Source of the DNA: UBA7703 sp034926785
GTDB taxonomy: Bacteria; Bacillota; Clostridia; Christensenellales; CAG-138
Assembly: GCA_034926785.1 (NCBI GenBank)
Contig: JAYFQU010000032.1
Coordinates: 1 to 64,000 of the forward strand
Direction: 5' to 3'
DNA length: 64,000 bases
The position numbers were made by a program, and so were the translations under genes. Shown one piece after another: positions 1 through 5,902 of this stretch. Numbering within the stretch: the first letter of the stretch is position 1; each line of letters starts with the position of its first letter. The notes below the pieces were generated by a model, which searched no databases, had not been told where the DNA came from, and was given only the letters and a program-made list of their open reading frames with translations.

Positions 1-163
1 GGGGATTTCGAAAATCCCCCATGTTCCTTCAAATTTGGCGATTCATTCGCCGAATTTGTGAAAAAATGGCGCGATTCGCGTCATTTTAACCCAAAGTAAA
101 ACCCATCGGCAGAGTCCGCAGGACTTTGTCGATGGGCTGAAAACAGGCGTAAGCCTGTTTTTT
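1..163. repeat. Array of five consecutive DNA hairpins
   Basis: Five separate inverted repeats follow each other with short gaps: 1-19 (8-bp stem), 30-58 (12-bp stem, loop TTCAT), 63-87 (11-bp stem), 102-136 (16-bp stem with two G-T pairs, loop GCA) and 140-161 (9-bp stem, loop GTAA, followed by T on the plus strand). The last resembles a rho-independent terminator. No gene is supported inside. The array begins where similarity of the decayed GH114-type gene ends (near 168). It may continue past the left edge. It could be a composite intergenic repeat or stacked terminators; a pairing scheme this dense is not expected by chance. Confidence 0.75.
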
Positions 164-164
164 G

Positions 165-517
165 CTTCTGCCAAATCCCATTCTGTTCCATCCGGTATTC
201 GTTCGGCCAGTTGTTGCAAGGCATAAGAGAGAACCGCTTGAGATCGTCTTAGCCGGTGCGAAAGGTTGCGATGGAACCAATGTTGAGATGGGTGCAAACA
301 GCGGGTCCCTTCGCTTGTGCGGCGGCGATTTCGTCCTTTGTGAAGCATTGCGCGTCGATGACCGCGATTTTATAGTTGGCGAGGATTTCAATGCCTTTCG
401 GGGTGAGACCGAGAAGGGCGGCATAGGAGCGCGCTGCGGCGATGATACGCAGGCACGCAGCGAAAACGGGCAGGCGATCATCAATAACGCAAGCCTCCGG
501 AATAAGACGTACCCCAT
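165..517 (-). pseudogene. Decayed GH114-like (endo-alpha-1,4-polygalactosaminidase / TM1410-type) gene fragment
   Basis: In one minus-strand frame the translation contains GLTPKGIEILANYKIAVID, then AQCFTKDEIAAAQAKG, THLNIGSIATFR, a stop (TAA at 251-249), and after the stop NNWPNEYRMEQNGIWQ. This order (VIDAQ..FTK.EI, LNIGS...FR, NWP.E, WQ) is that of the N-terminal part of GH114 / spherulin-4-like secreted polysaccharide hydrolases, as I recall the family. The stop falls where the family usually has an aromatic residue. An upstream ATG at 517 opens a signal-peptide-like start (RRLALLMIACPF) in another frame, so a frameshift is also needed. The remaining two thirds of the protein are missing. 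No functional product is expected. Confidence 0.65.
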
Positions 518-546
518 ATCTCCGTTTTTTTCATTCGTCCGATCGG

Positions 547-1065
547 TTAGTGTATCCGTATGCGCCCAAATAGTAAGAAAAATCCTGCGGTAGTGATAAC
601 GGTCAAAGTGATGACGATACCGAAAGCCATCACGGCTCTATTCATATTTTTACCAAAAAGCCTCGAGAAGATGGAGAAGAGCACGATTCCGATGGCCCCG
701 CCAAGGGTGTTGAGCATTAAATCGGTGATATCGCTGTAACCAATTGCCAGAACATATTGAGCCAGTTCCAGGAGGGCGCTTGCCGTGACCAGAATCAAAA
801 GATTTCGAACCACCATAATCCTTGGCGCAAGAGCGGAAAGATAGAACCCCAACGGCAGAAAAACCAAAACATTAAAACGCATCTCAGGGAACGAATGATC
901 ATTAAAAGGGATAAGGTTGATCGAACGCAACACACCATCTCCAATGTAAGGCACCCCCAATTTCCAGAGGATCGCCCAGATCAGAAAAAGCAGGTAGATT
1001 AGAAACAGGATTTTGACAACCCCGTTCCCCTTATGCGTGCGGATGGCGCTCTCACTCTCCGTCAT
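547..1065 (-). CDS. VanZ-like family membrane protein
   Basis: The 172-residue product has four to five hydrophobic segments (about residues 16-35, 65-85, 90-110, 118-138, 147-168) and the VanZ-family pattern of a polar LIPF motif after the first helix, then NVLVFLPLGFY and SDITDLMLNTLGGAIG. VanZ-like proteins are small membrane proteins of unclear biochemistry; VanZ itself gives low-level teicoplanin resistance, but most chromosomal members are uncharacterised, so no resistance role is claimed. The ATG at 1065 is preferred because it overlaps the end of the cupin gene by 14 bases, which suggests coupled translation. A longer frame to 1125 exists but would lie inside the cupin gene. Confidence 0.8.
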   Translation of the reverse strand: MTESESAIRTHKGNGVVKILFLIYLLFLIWAILWKLGVPYIGDGVLRSINLIPFNDHSFPEMRFNVLVFLPLGFYLSALAPRIMVVRNLLILVTASALLELAQYVLAIGYSDITDLMLNTLGGAIGIVLFSIFSRLFGKNMNRAVMAFGIVITLTVITTAGFFLLFGRIRIH

Positions 1066-1519
1066 AATACCCAACCTGATCCCGCGTGAAATAGAGCTGC
1101 CGAATGTCTGTGCACCAAACGCCAATCTTTTCCGAATCGGGGTAGAAGCAGATTTCCGGAATATTGCTCGTATCGAAATCGATATAGATCAATGGCTCGG
1201 TATCGGAAATATTCGTGAGTTTATGCGCGCCGTCCTCACCGCGTGGGAAGAAAATATAATCCCCCGGTAAAACCTCCTGCTCGCCATCCGGCGTACGCAA
1301 AAGCCCTTTTCCGTTCAAGATAAAGAAATTTTCCTCGTTGAGAATATGATAGTGATAGGGAAATGCCGCTTGGTGCGGTGGAATTTTCATAAGCGAAACT
1401 GTGCACTGCTGCGCATCGCTCTTTCCAACCAGTTCCTGCTTTTCAAACTCCAGACCCGGGTGCTCCGCACGGCGTGTCCACGTTGCATCCGCCGAATTTG
1501 TGTGTCGAATAATAGGCAT
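1052..1519 (-). CDS. Cupin-domain protein
   Basis: The 155-residue protein carries both cupin motifs: PYHYHILNEENFFILNGKG (about residues 55-73, metal-ligand His pair and Glu) and PGDYIFFPRGEDGAHKL (about 84-100). It is a single-domain cytosolic cupin, probably a metal-binding sugar or small-molecule isomerase or sensor; the substrate cannot be deduced. The sequence after residue 110 (NIPEICFYPDSEKIGVW) is not a cupin hallmark. The gene is first of a two-gene unit with the VanZ-like gene, whose start lies inside its last codons. The ATG follows a GGGAGAAAATT-type Shine-Dalgarno. Confidence 0.8.
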   Translation of the reverse strand: MPIIRHTNSADATWTRRAEHPGLEFEKQELVGKSDAQQCTVSLMKIPPHQAAFPYHYHILNEENFFILNGKGLLRTPDGEQEVLPGDYIFFPRGEDGAHKLTNISDTEPLIYIDFDTSNIPEICFYPDSEKIGVWCTDIRQLYFTRDQVGYYDGE

Positions 1520-1532
1520 AATTTTCTCCCTT

Positions 1533-1949
1533 TCAGTTCGTTTTTTGATGCAAGCATTCTCGTAAAATCGTTAATGAACGATGCGGAAACGGATGACCCC
1601 AGTTCGTTTCATAGGATTCGTAACCATATCGAAATACATAATCGTCAAATATCTTTAAGACTTGCCTTGCTAATCTTGTCTTTGTTCCATAGAACCGAAC
1701 GTTGGCGATCTCAGCGGAAAACTCGGAATCACCAGTTGATTTGAGGATAAGCGCCAGCATATCCGGTTCCAAATAGAACATTATTTCGCTGTTGCGATGA
1801 TCCAGCAATCGAATGGCCCCTTGAATCAGGTCTTCCAAAGAATCTGCGGGCACATAGGAACAAGCAACCGAGCAGTCGCCATATGGGCCGAAAAAAGATA
1901 ACGTCGCCCAACCATGCAAAAGAGAATCAAGATTGATTTGAAAGCCCAT
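1533..1949 (-). CDS. Hypothetical protein
   Basis: The 138-residue product matches no family I recognise. It starts MGFQINLDSLLHGWATLSFF, contains SYVPADSLEDLIQGAIRLLD, and is rich in alternating hydrophobic and acidic residues, with no signal peptide or membrane segment. The ATG at 1949 is chosen because GTGGGAG lies 4-5 bases upstream; extending to 2024 would overlap the methyltransferase gene by over 50 bases. It lies between the methyltransferase (23 bases upstream) and the cupin gene on the same strand, so it may be co-transcribed with either. Its small acidic character is like bacterial immunity or cell-interaction proteins, but that is only a guess. Confidence 0.6.
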   Translation of the reverse strand: MGFQINLDSLLHGWATLSFFGPYGDCSVACSYVPADSLEDLIQGAIRLLDHRNSEIMFYLEPDMLALILKSTGDSEFSAEIANVRFYGTKTRLARQVLKIFDDYVFRYGYESYETNWGHPFPHRSLTILRECLHQKTN

Positions 1950-1971
1950 GATACTCCCACAAACTGCAACG

Positions 1972-2589
1972 CTATTTTCGTGCGCTGACGATTTGAATAT
2001 GATTCGATATGGTATAGGTTGCATCGTGAAACCCCGCTTTGTTCAGCGTGCAAACAATTTGCTCAGGTGAATAAAACCTTACGTCACCCTCCTTAAGCAG
2101 CGGTACGAAAGGATTGCAAAGGATCCGGATCGCAGCAGGGTAATAGACGTCGGCGATATAGATGGCTCCATCTTTCTTCATTAAACGATACGCTTCTTTT
2201 GCAAAAAGGTTTACATGAGGAAAATGATGATACGCTGCACAAACCGTAATCACATCGCATGTTTGATCCGGCAGGGGAACCTGCTCACAACTCCCGATAA
2301 AAAAGCGCATCGCTGGATTCAAGCCTTTTGCCTGCTCAATCATCCGTTCGGAGATATCCGCGCCGTATCCATTGAATGAGAACCTCTCCGCGAACATGCA
2401 AAGAAGCCTGCCATTGCCGCATGCGATGTCCAGCACATGATCATCCGGCTGTATTGTGACTGCGTCCAACAGCAATTCCTTGAACCTTGCGGTGAACCTG
2501 CCCTCAAAGCTTGCATCATATCCGGCCGCTTTTTTGTTATAAGCTTCTTTGGAGCGTTTCTCAAATTTGTTCACAAGCACCTCCTGCAT
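1972..2589 (-). CDS. Class I SAM-dependent methyltransferase
   Basis: The 205-residue protein has the Rossmann-type methyltransferase signature: motif I LDIACGNGRLL (about residues 53-63), acidic motif II GYGADISERMIEQAK (about 73-88), motif post-I LPDQTCDVITVCAAYHHF (about 106-123) and GAIYIADVYYP (about 141-151). This fits the Methyltransf_11/UbiE-like group; the acceptor (small molecule, quinone, lipid or other) is not predictable. The N-terminus KRSKEAYNKKAAGYDASF is typical for this group. The ATG at 2589 is preceded by AGGAGGTGCTTG-like sequence within the first codons, so a start at a slightly later position cannot be excluded. Confidence 0.85.
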   Translation of the reverse strand: MQEVLVNKFEKRSKEAYNKKAAGYDASFEGRFTARFKELLLDAVTIQPDDHVLDIACGNGRLLCMFAERFSFNGYGADISERMIEQAKGLNPAMRFFIGSCEQVPLPDQTCDVITVCAAYHHFPHVNLFAKEAYRLMKKDGAIYIADVYYPAAIRILCNPFVPLLKEGDVRFYSPEQIVCTLNKAGFHDATYTISNHIQIVSARK

Positions 2590-2752
2590 GATTCGGGTAG
2601 CCTTAATATTGATTATAGGATTGGTAACCGGATAGTCAATTCTAAAATCGCGGAGGCAAATGATAAAAGAAGAAGGCCGGGGATATCAGCCTTCGCATTG
2701 CTTGGCTTTTAAGTTTCGGGGCCGAAACAGGGGGGCATGCCCCGCAATCCAT

Positions 2753-3121
2753 TTACATGGATTTGGCTTTTTCCTCCAGATACGATCGTAAAACAATAGC
2801 ATGATTGATTTGAGGATCTTTTGCCCCGTACAACAGGGTGACCGTCGCGCTCTGGCTTTGACGAATAACCTGCCGAGCTGCTTCCTGCGCTTGGACGCTT
2901 GCCTCCAACTCTGCGCGATAAAGCACAGAAAACTCCGCAAAATTCTCCGCTTTATGCCCAAACCACACCCGAAGCTGATGGCTAGGGGCCAGATCTTTCA
3001 GCCATCCGTCAAGGTGCGAATCCTCTTTGGAAACACCTCGCGGCCATAAGCGGTCGACCAACAAGCGCGTTCCGTCACTCTCAAGAAACGCATCATAAAT
3101 CCGTTTGATTTTCAGTGCCAT
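2753..3121 (-). CDS. DUF488 family protein
   Basis: The 122-residue product starts MALKIKRIYD and has the DUF488 motifs GTRLLVDRLWPRGVSKED (about residues 15-32), WLKDLAPSHQLRVWFGH (about 37-53) and TVTLLYGAKDPQINHA (about 92-107). The family is small, cytosolic and of unknown function; the conserved Arg/Trp/Asp pattern suggests a nucleotide or metal-binding role but is unproven. ATG at 3121 is chosen over the in-frame GTG at 3136 because GGAGG lies 8 bases before it. A TATAAT box is visible at 3175-3170. The gene stands alone, 130 bases downstream of the tRNA cluster terminator. Confidence 0.82.
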   Translation of the reverse strand: MALKIKRIYDAFLESDGTRLLVDRLWPRGVSKEDSHLDGWLKDLAPSHQLRVWFGHKAENFAEFSVLYRAELEASVQAQEAARQVIRQSQSATVTLLYGAKDPQINHAIVLRSYLEEKAKSM

Positions 3122-3180
3122 TCGATGTTCCTCCACGACAGTTCAAAAGAAAATCGATACCATTTGAGCATTATATCACA

Positions 3181-3231
3181 AAAAAAATCGTTCCTATGAA
3201 AATGATTGCTCATTTCCTATAGAAACGATTT
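3181..3231 (-). terminator. Rho-independent terminator of the tRNA cluster
   Basis: On the minus strand a stem AAAATCGTTTCTAT pairs with ATAGGAACGATTTT (one mismatch) around an approximately 20-base loop and runs into eight T. It starts directly after the last tRNA (Leu), so it should end the eight-tRNA transcript. Confidence 0.75.
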
Positions 3232-3318
3232 TGGTGCAGGAAACAGGACTTGAACCTGCATGAGTGTGACCTCACACGGACCTGAACCGTGCGCGTCTGC
3301 CAATTCCGCCATTCCTGC
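3232..3318 (-). tRNA. tRNA-Leu (anticodon CAG)
   Basis: 87 bases including encoded CCA; acceptor GCAGGAA pairs with TTCCTGC; anticodon loop TTCAGGT inside stem CACGG/CCGTG gives CAG. The long variable arm (TGTGAGGTCACA region) is that of a class II tRNA. Last gene of the cluster. Confidence 0.95.
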
Positions 3319-3334
3319 AAGAGTTTTAAAAAGT

Positions 3335-3420
3335 TGGTGGATGGGGATGGATTCGAACCATCGAAGTCTGTGACAACGGATTTACAGTCCGCTCCCTTTG
3401 GCCACTCGGGAACCCATCCA
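3335..3420 (-). tRNA. tRNA-Tyr (anticodon GTA)
   Basis: 86 bases with encoded CCA; acceptor TGGATGG pairs with CCATCCA; anticodon loop CTGTAAA inside CGGA/TCCG gives GTA. Long variable arm as expected for bacterial tRNA-Tyr. Confidence 0.95.
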
Positions 3421-3461
3421 CGTAAAGTAGGGGATTGACGATTCGATTTTCAAGGAAATCT

Positions 3462-3537
3462 TGGAGCTGGTGATGGGACTCGAACCCGCAACCTGCTGAT
3501 TACAAATCAGCTGCTCTGCCAATTGAGCTACACCAGC
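3462..3537 (-). tRNA. tRNA-Thr (anticodon TGT)
   Basis: 76 bases with encoded CCA; acceptor GCTGGTG pairs with CACCAGC; anticodon loop TTTGTAA inside stem GCTGA/TCAGC gives TGT (Thr). Confidence 0.95.
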
Positions 3538-3546
3538 CAGCAAATC

Positions 3547-3622
3547 TGGTGCCTCAGAGTGGACTTGAACCACCGACACAGGGATTTTCAGTCCCTTGCT
3601 CTACCAGCTGAGCTACCGAGGC
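3547..3622 (-). tRNA. tRNA-Phe (anticodon GAA)
   Basis: 76 bases with encoded CCA; acceptor GCCTCGG against CTGAGGC (one mismatch); anticodon loop CTGAAAA inside AGGGA/TCCCT gives GAA (Phe). Confidence 0.93.
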
Positions 3623-3630
3623 AAGATAGA

Positions 3631-3707
3631 TGGCGACCCGGAGGGGGCTCGAACCCCTGACCTCCAGCGTGACAGGCTGGCGTACTAACCAACTGTACTA
3701 CCGGGCC
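3631..3707 (-). tRNA. tRNA-Asp (anticodon GTC)
   Basis: 77 bases with encoded CCA; acceptor GGCCCGG against CCGGGTC (one G-T); anticodon loop CTGTCAC inside CCAGC/GCTGG gives GTC; discriminator base G as usual for Asp. Confidence 0.94.
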
Positions 3708-3748
3708 ATAAAACACGTCATTGCCAACCGGTATCAAAACGGGGGATT

Positions 3749-3825
<77 letters not shown>

Positions 3826-3841
3826 AAGTCCTGATAAAAAG

Positions 3842-3916
3842 TGGTGACCCCGAGGAGAATCGAACTCCTGTTACCGCCGTGAAAGGGCGGTGTCTTGACC
3901 GCTTGACCACGGGGCC
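3842..3916 (-). tRNA. tRNA-Glu (anticodon TTC)
   Basis: 75 bases with encoded CCA; acceptor GGCCCCG against CGGGGTC (one G-T); anticodon loop CTTTCAC inside CCGCC/GGCGG gives TTC (Glu). Confidence 0.94.
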
Positions 3917-3921
3917 ACTTC

Positions 3922-3998
3922 TGGTCGGGGTGAAAGGATTTGAACCTTCGGCCCCATGCTCCCAAAGCACGTGCGCTACCGGACTGCGCTACACCCCG
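3922..3998 (-). tRNA. tRNA-Pro (anticodon TGG)
   Basis: 77 bases with encoded CCA; acceptor CGGGGTG pairs with CACCCCG; anticodon loop TTTGGGA inside CGTGC/GCATG gives TGG (Pro). First gene of the eight-tRNA transcript Pro-Glu-CAT-Asp-Phe-Thr-Tyr-Leu. Confidence 0.95.
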
Positions 3999-4031
3999 AA
4001 GATGGTACGCACCGCTTTTCGCGACTTTCAT

Positions 4032-4060
4032 AATATACAACAAGCTTATAAAATTGTCAA
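4032..4060 (-). promoter_or_regulatory. Sigma-A-type promoter of the tRNA cluster
   Basis: On the minus strand TTGACA (4060-4055), a 17-base spacer and TATATT (4037-4032) lie about 34 bases before the tRNA-Pro 5' end. Near-consensus spacing and hexamers, as expected for a strong stable-RNA promoter. Confidence 0.82.
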
Positions 4061-4101
4061 CACGGAAAATGCAAAAAACTTACTTTCGGGTTGACAAAAC
4101 A

Positions 4102-4110
4102 TGCTATAAT
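4102..4110 (+). promoter_or_regulatory. Extended -10 promoter element for miaB
   Basis: TGCTATAAT, an extended -10 element, sits 15 bases before the miaB ATG. A TTGACA at 4091-4096 is only 8 bases away and cannot serve as -35 for it; the -35 at 17-base spacing is poor, so promoter strength rests on the TGn extension. Transcription diverges from the tRNA promoter 45 bases away. Confidence 0.55.
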
Positions 4111-4124
4111 GGATCGGAGTTCGT

Positions 4125-5501
4125 ATGGAGAGTATTAACATGGAACAGAAATCGCCGCAAGGGACATCTTCCAGCAGAGGAGACCGCCTTTACTATATTG
4201 AAACATTTGGCTGCCAAATGAATGTCAGGGACAGCGAAACTGCCGCAGGATTACTGGAAACACTGGGCTTTTCACGTGGAACGGACAAGGATACTGCGGA
4301 TCTGATTCTCTTCAACACCTGCTGTGTGAGAGATCATGCGGAGAAGCGGGTGTTTGGCAACATCGGTGCGCTAAAAGAGCGAAAAGACGAAAAACCGAAC
4401 CTGATTTTGGGCGTGTTTGGCTGCATGATGCAGCAGCAGGAGGTTGCCGAAAAACTGTATAAACGCTTCCCATTTGTGGATATTGTATTCGGAACCAACC
4501 TGCTTTCCCGACTGCCCCTGTTTGTAGAAAGCGCGCAATCAGGTTCTCGAACGCTTGCAGTCGATGAAAACAACATTCAAATAGAGGACGACCTGCCGAG
4601 CATCCGCACGGGGAAGATCAATGCCTTCGTTAACATCAACTACGGCTGCGATAATTTTTGTACCTATTGCATCGTGCCCTATGTGCGCGGCAGGGAGCGC
4701 TCCCGCGATGCGCTGGCCGTCGCCGCGGAGTGCGAAAAACTTGTTGACGAAGGGTATTCCGAGATCACGCTGCTTGGACAGAATGTCAACTCCTATGGCA
4801 AGGACCTGGAAAACGCGTCGTTCGCAAAGCTGCTGACGCTGGTCTCCGGCGTGGAGGGGCTCAAACGTATTCGCTTCATGACCTCGCACCCGAAGGACCT
4901 GACCGACGAGATGATCGATGCTATGGCAACTTTGCCAAACGTCTGCCATCATGTGCATCTGCCACTGCAAAGCGGATCCAACGAGGTCTTAAGCCGCATG
5001 AACCGCAAATATACGCGGGAACGCTATCTGGAGATTGTGGGAAAACTGCATGCCGCAATGGCCGATGTGGAGCTGACAACAGATATTATCGTAGGATTTC
5101 CGGGCGAAACGGAGGAGGATTTTCTCCAGACGCTCGATATGGTGCGAAAAGTGGGGTATGCCTCCGCATTTACCTTCCAGTATTCGCCCAGAAAGGGCAC
5201 GCGCGCGGCAACGATGGAGGATCAGGTGCCGGAGACGGTGAAGCACGAGCGGCTCCAGCGGCTCAACGCCCTGCAGGAGCAGATGGCCTTTCAGAACAAC
5301 GAACAATATGTCGGCAAGGTCGGCATTGTGCATGTGGAGGACTGCGACACGCGAAAAGATCCCGTGTGCTATGGCAAGTTTTCCAACTTTAAGATGGTGT
5401 ATTTTTCCGGTACGCCCGAATTGATCGGGCAATATGTGCCGGTTCGGATTACAAACGTGAGAAAGAACTCGCTTTACGGCAAAATGGAGGAGACAATATG
5501 A
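4125..5501 (+). CDS. miaB: MiaB, tRNA-2-methylthio-N6-dimethylallyladenosine synthase
   Basis: MiaB adds a methylthio group to C2 of i6A37 in tRNAs reading UNN codons, acting after MiaA. The 458 residues show the methylthiotransferase (UPF0004) domain with three cluster cysteines (C30 in ETFGCQMN, C66 in FNTCCVRD, C100 in VFGCMMQ), the radical SAM motif NYGCDNFCTYC (C175, C179, C182) followed by VPYVRGRERSR, and a C-terminal TRAM domain ending KMEETI. Length and motifs are normal for the family. ATG 4125 has GGAG five bases upstream; the in-frame ATG at 4140 is an alternative. The stop overlaps the next start by four bases. Confidence 0.96.
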   Translation: MESINMEQKSPQGTSSSRGDRLYYIETFGCQMNVRDSETAAGLLETLGFSRGTDKDTADLILFNTCCVRDHAEKRVFGNIGALKERKDEKPNLILGVFGCMMQQQEVAEKLYKRFPFVDIVFGTNLLSRLPLFVESAQSGSRTLAVDENNIQIEDDLPSIRTGKINAFVNINYGCDNFCTYCIVPYVRGRERSRDALAVAAECEKLVDEGYSEITLLGQNVNSYGKDLENASFAKLLTLVSGVEGLKRIRFMTSHPKDLTDEMIDAMATLPNVCHHVHLPLQSGSNEVLSRMNRKYTRERYLEIVGKLHAAMADVELTTDIIVGFPGETEEDFLQTLDMVRKVGYASAFTFQYSPRKGTRAATMEDQVPETVKHERLQRLNALQEQMAFQNNEQYVGKVGIVHVEDCDTRKDPVCYGKFSNFKMVYFSGTPELIGQYVPVRITNVRKNSLYGKMEETI

Positions 5502-5887
5502 TTGAATTAGCAAGAGAACTCGGGCTGGCGCTTGCCAACTCTTCTGAATTTATCTGCATGAAGCAGGCGCAGGGCGCCTTTGAACAAAATGAAGCCATCG
5601 GCGCGCTCATGTCGGAGCTCAGTGAAAAACGCGAACGGCTCATTGCCATCTTAACCAGCGATGAAGAGAACGATCTTGAGGCGGTTTCACTGACCAACGA
5701 CATCGATCGGCTTGAATTGCAGCTTAAAGAAAGCCCGCTCTACAGCGATTTAGTCGTTGCTCAGTCCGCGTTTTCAACCCTGCTCACCGCGGTGAACGAC
5801 GAGATCAACGCCTGCATCGGCGCCGAAACGAGCGCAAGTGGCGGTTGCAGCGGTGATTGCGGCGGCTGCGGCGGATGTAAACACTGA
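5498..5887 (+). CDS. YlbF/YmcA (Ric-complex) family protein with Cys-rich tail
   Basis: The 129-residue protein is helical and belongs to the YlbF/YmcA family (Pfam Com_YlbF). Position directly after miaB and before mutS matches Bacillus subtilis ymcB(miaB)-ymcA, so it is the YmcA (RicA)-like member. In Bacillus RicA/RicF/RicT form an iron-sulfur complex that directs RNase Y processing of mRNAs and affects competence, sporulation and biofilm. The last residues GGCSGDCGGCGGCKH hold four cysteines (117, 121, 124, 127), a credible cluster or metal ligand set. The start ATGATTG overlaps the miaB stop (ATGA-type coupling). Whether ricF and ricT exist elsewhere cannot be seen here. Confidence 0.85.
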   Translation: MIELARELGLALANSSEFICMKQAQGAFEQNEAIGALMSELSEKRERLIAILTSDEENDLEAVSLTNDIDRLELQLKESPLYSDLVVAQSAFSTLLTAVNDEINACIGAETSASGGCSGDCGGCGGCKH

Positions 5888-5902
5888 CAAGCGGAGGAAC
5901 GA

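Noticed and set aside
162..593. 143-codon plus-strand frame at the left end
   Set aside because: The opposite strand carries GH114-like motifs in a broken frame; the plus frame has none and no ribosome site.
4091..4110. TTGACA and TATAAT before miaB as a classic promoter
   Set aside because: The spacing is 8 bases, far from 17, so they cannot act as one -35/-10 pair; only the extended -10 is kept.
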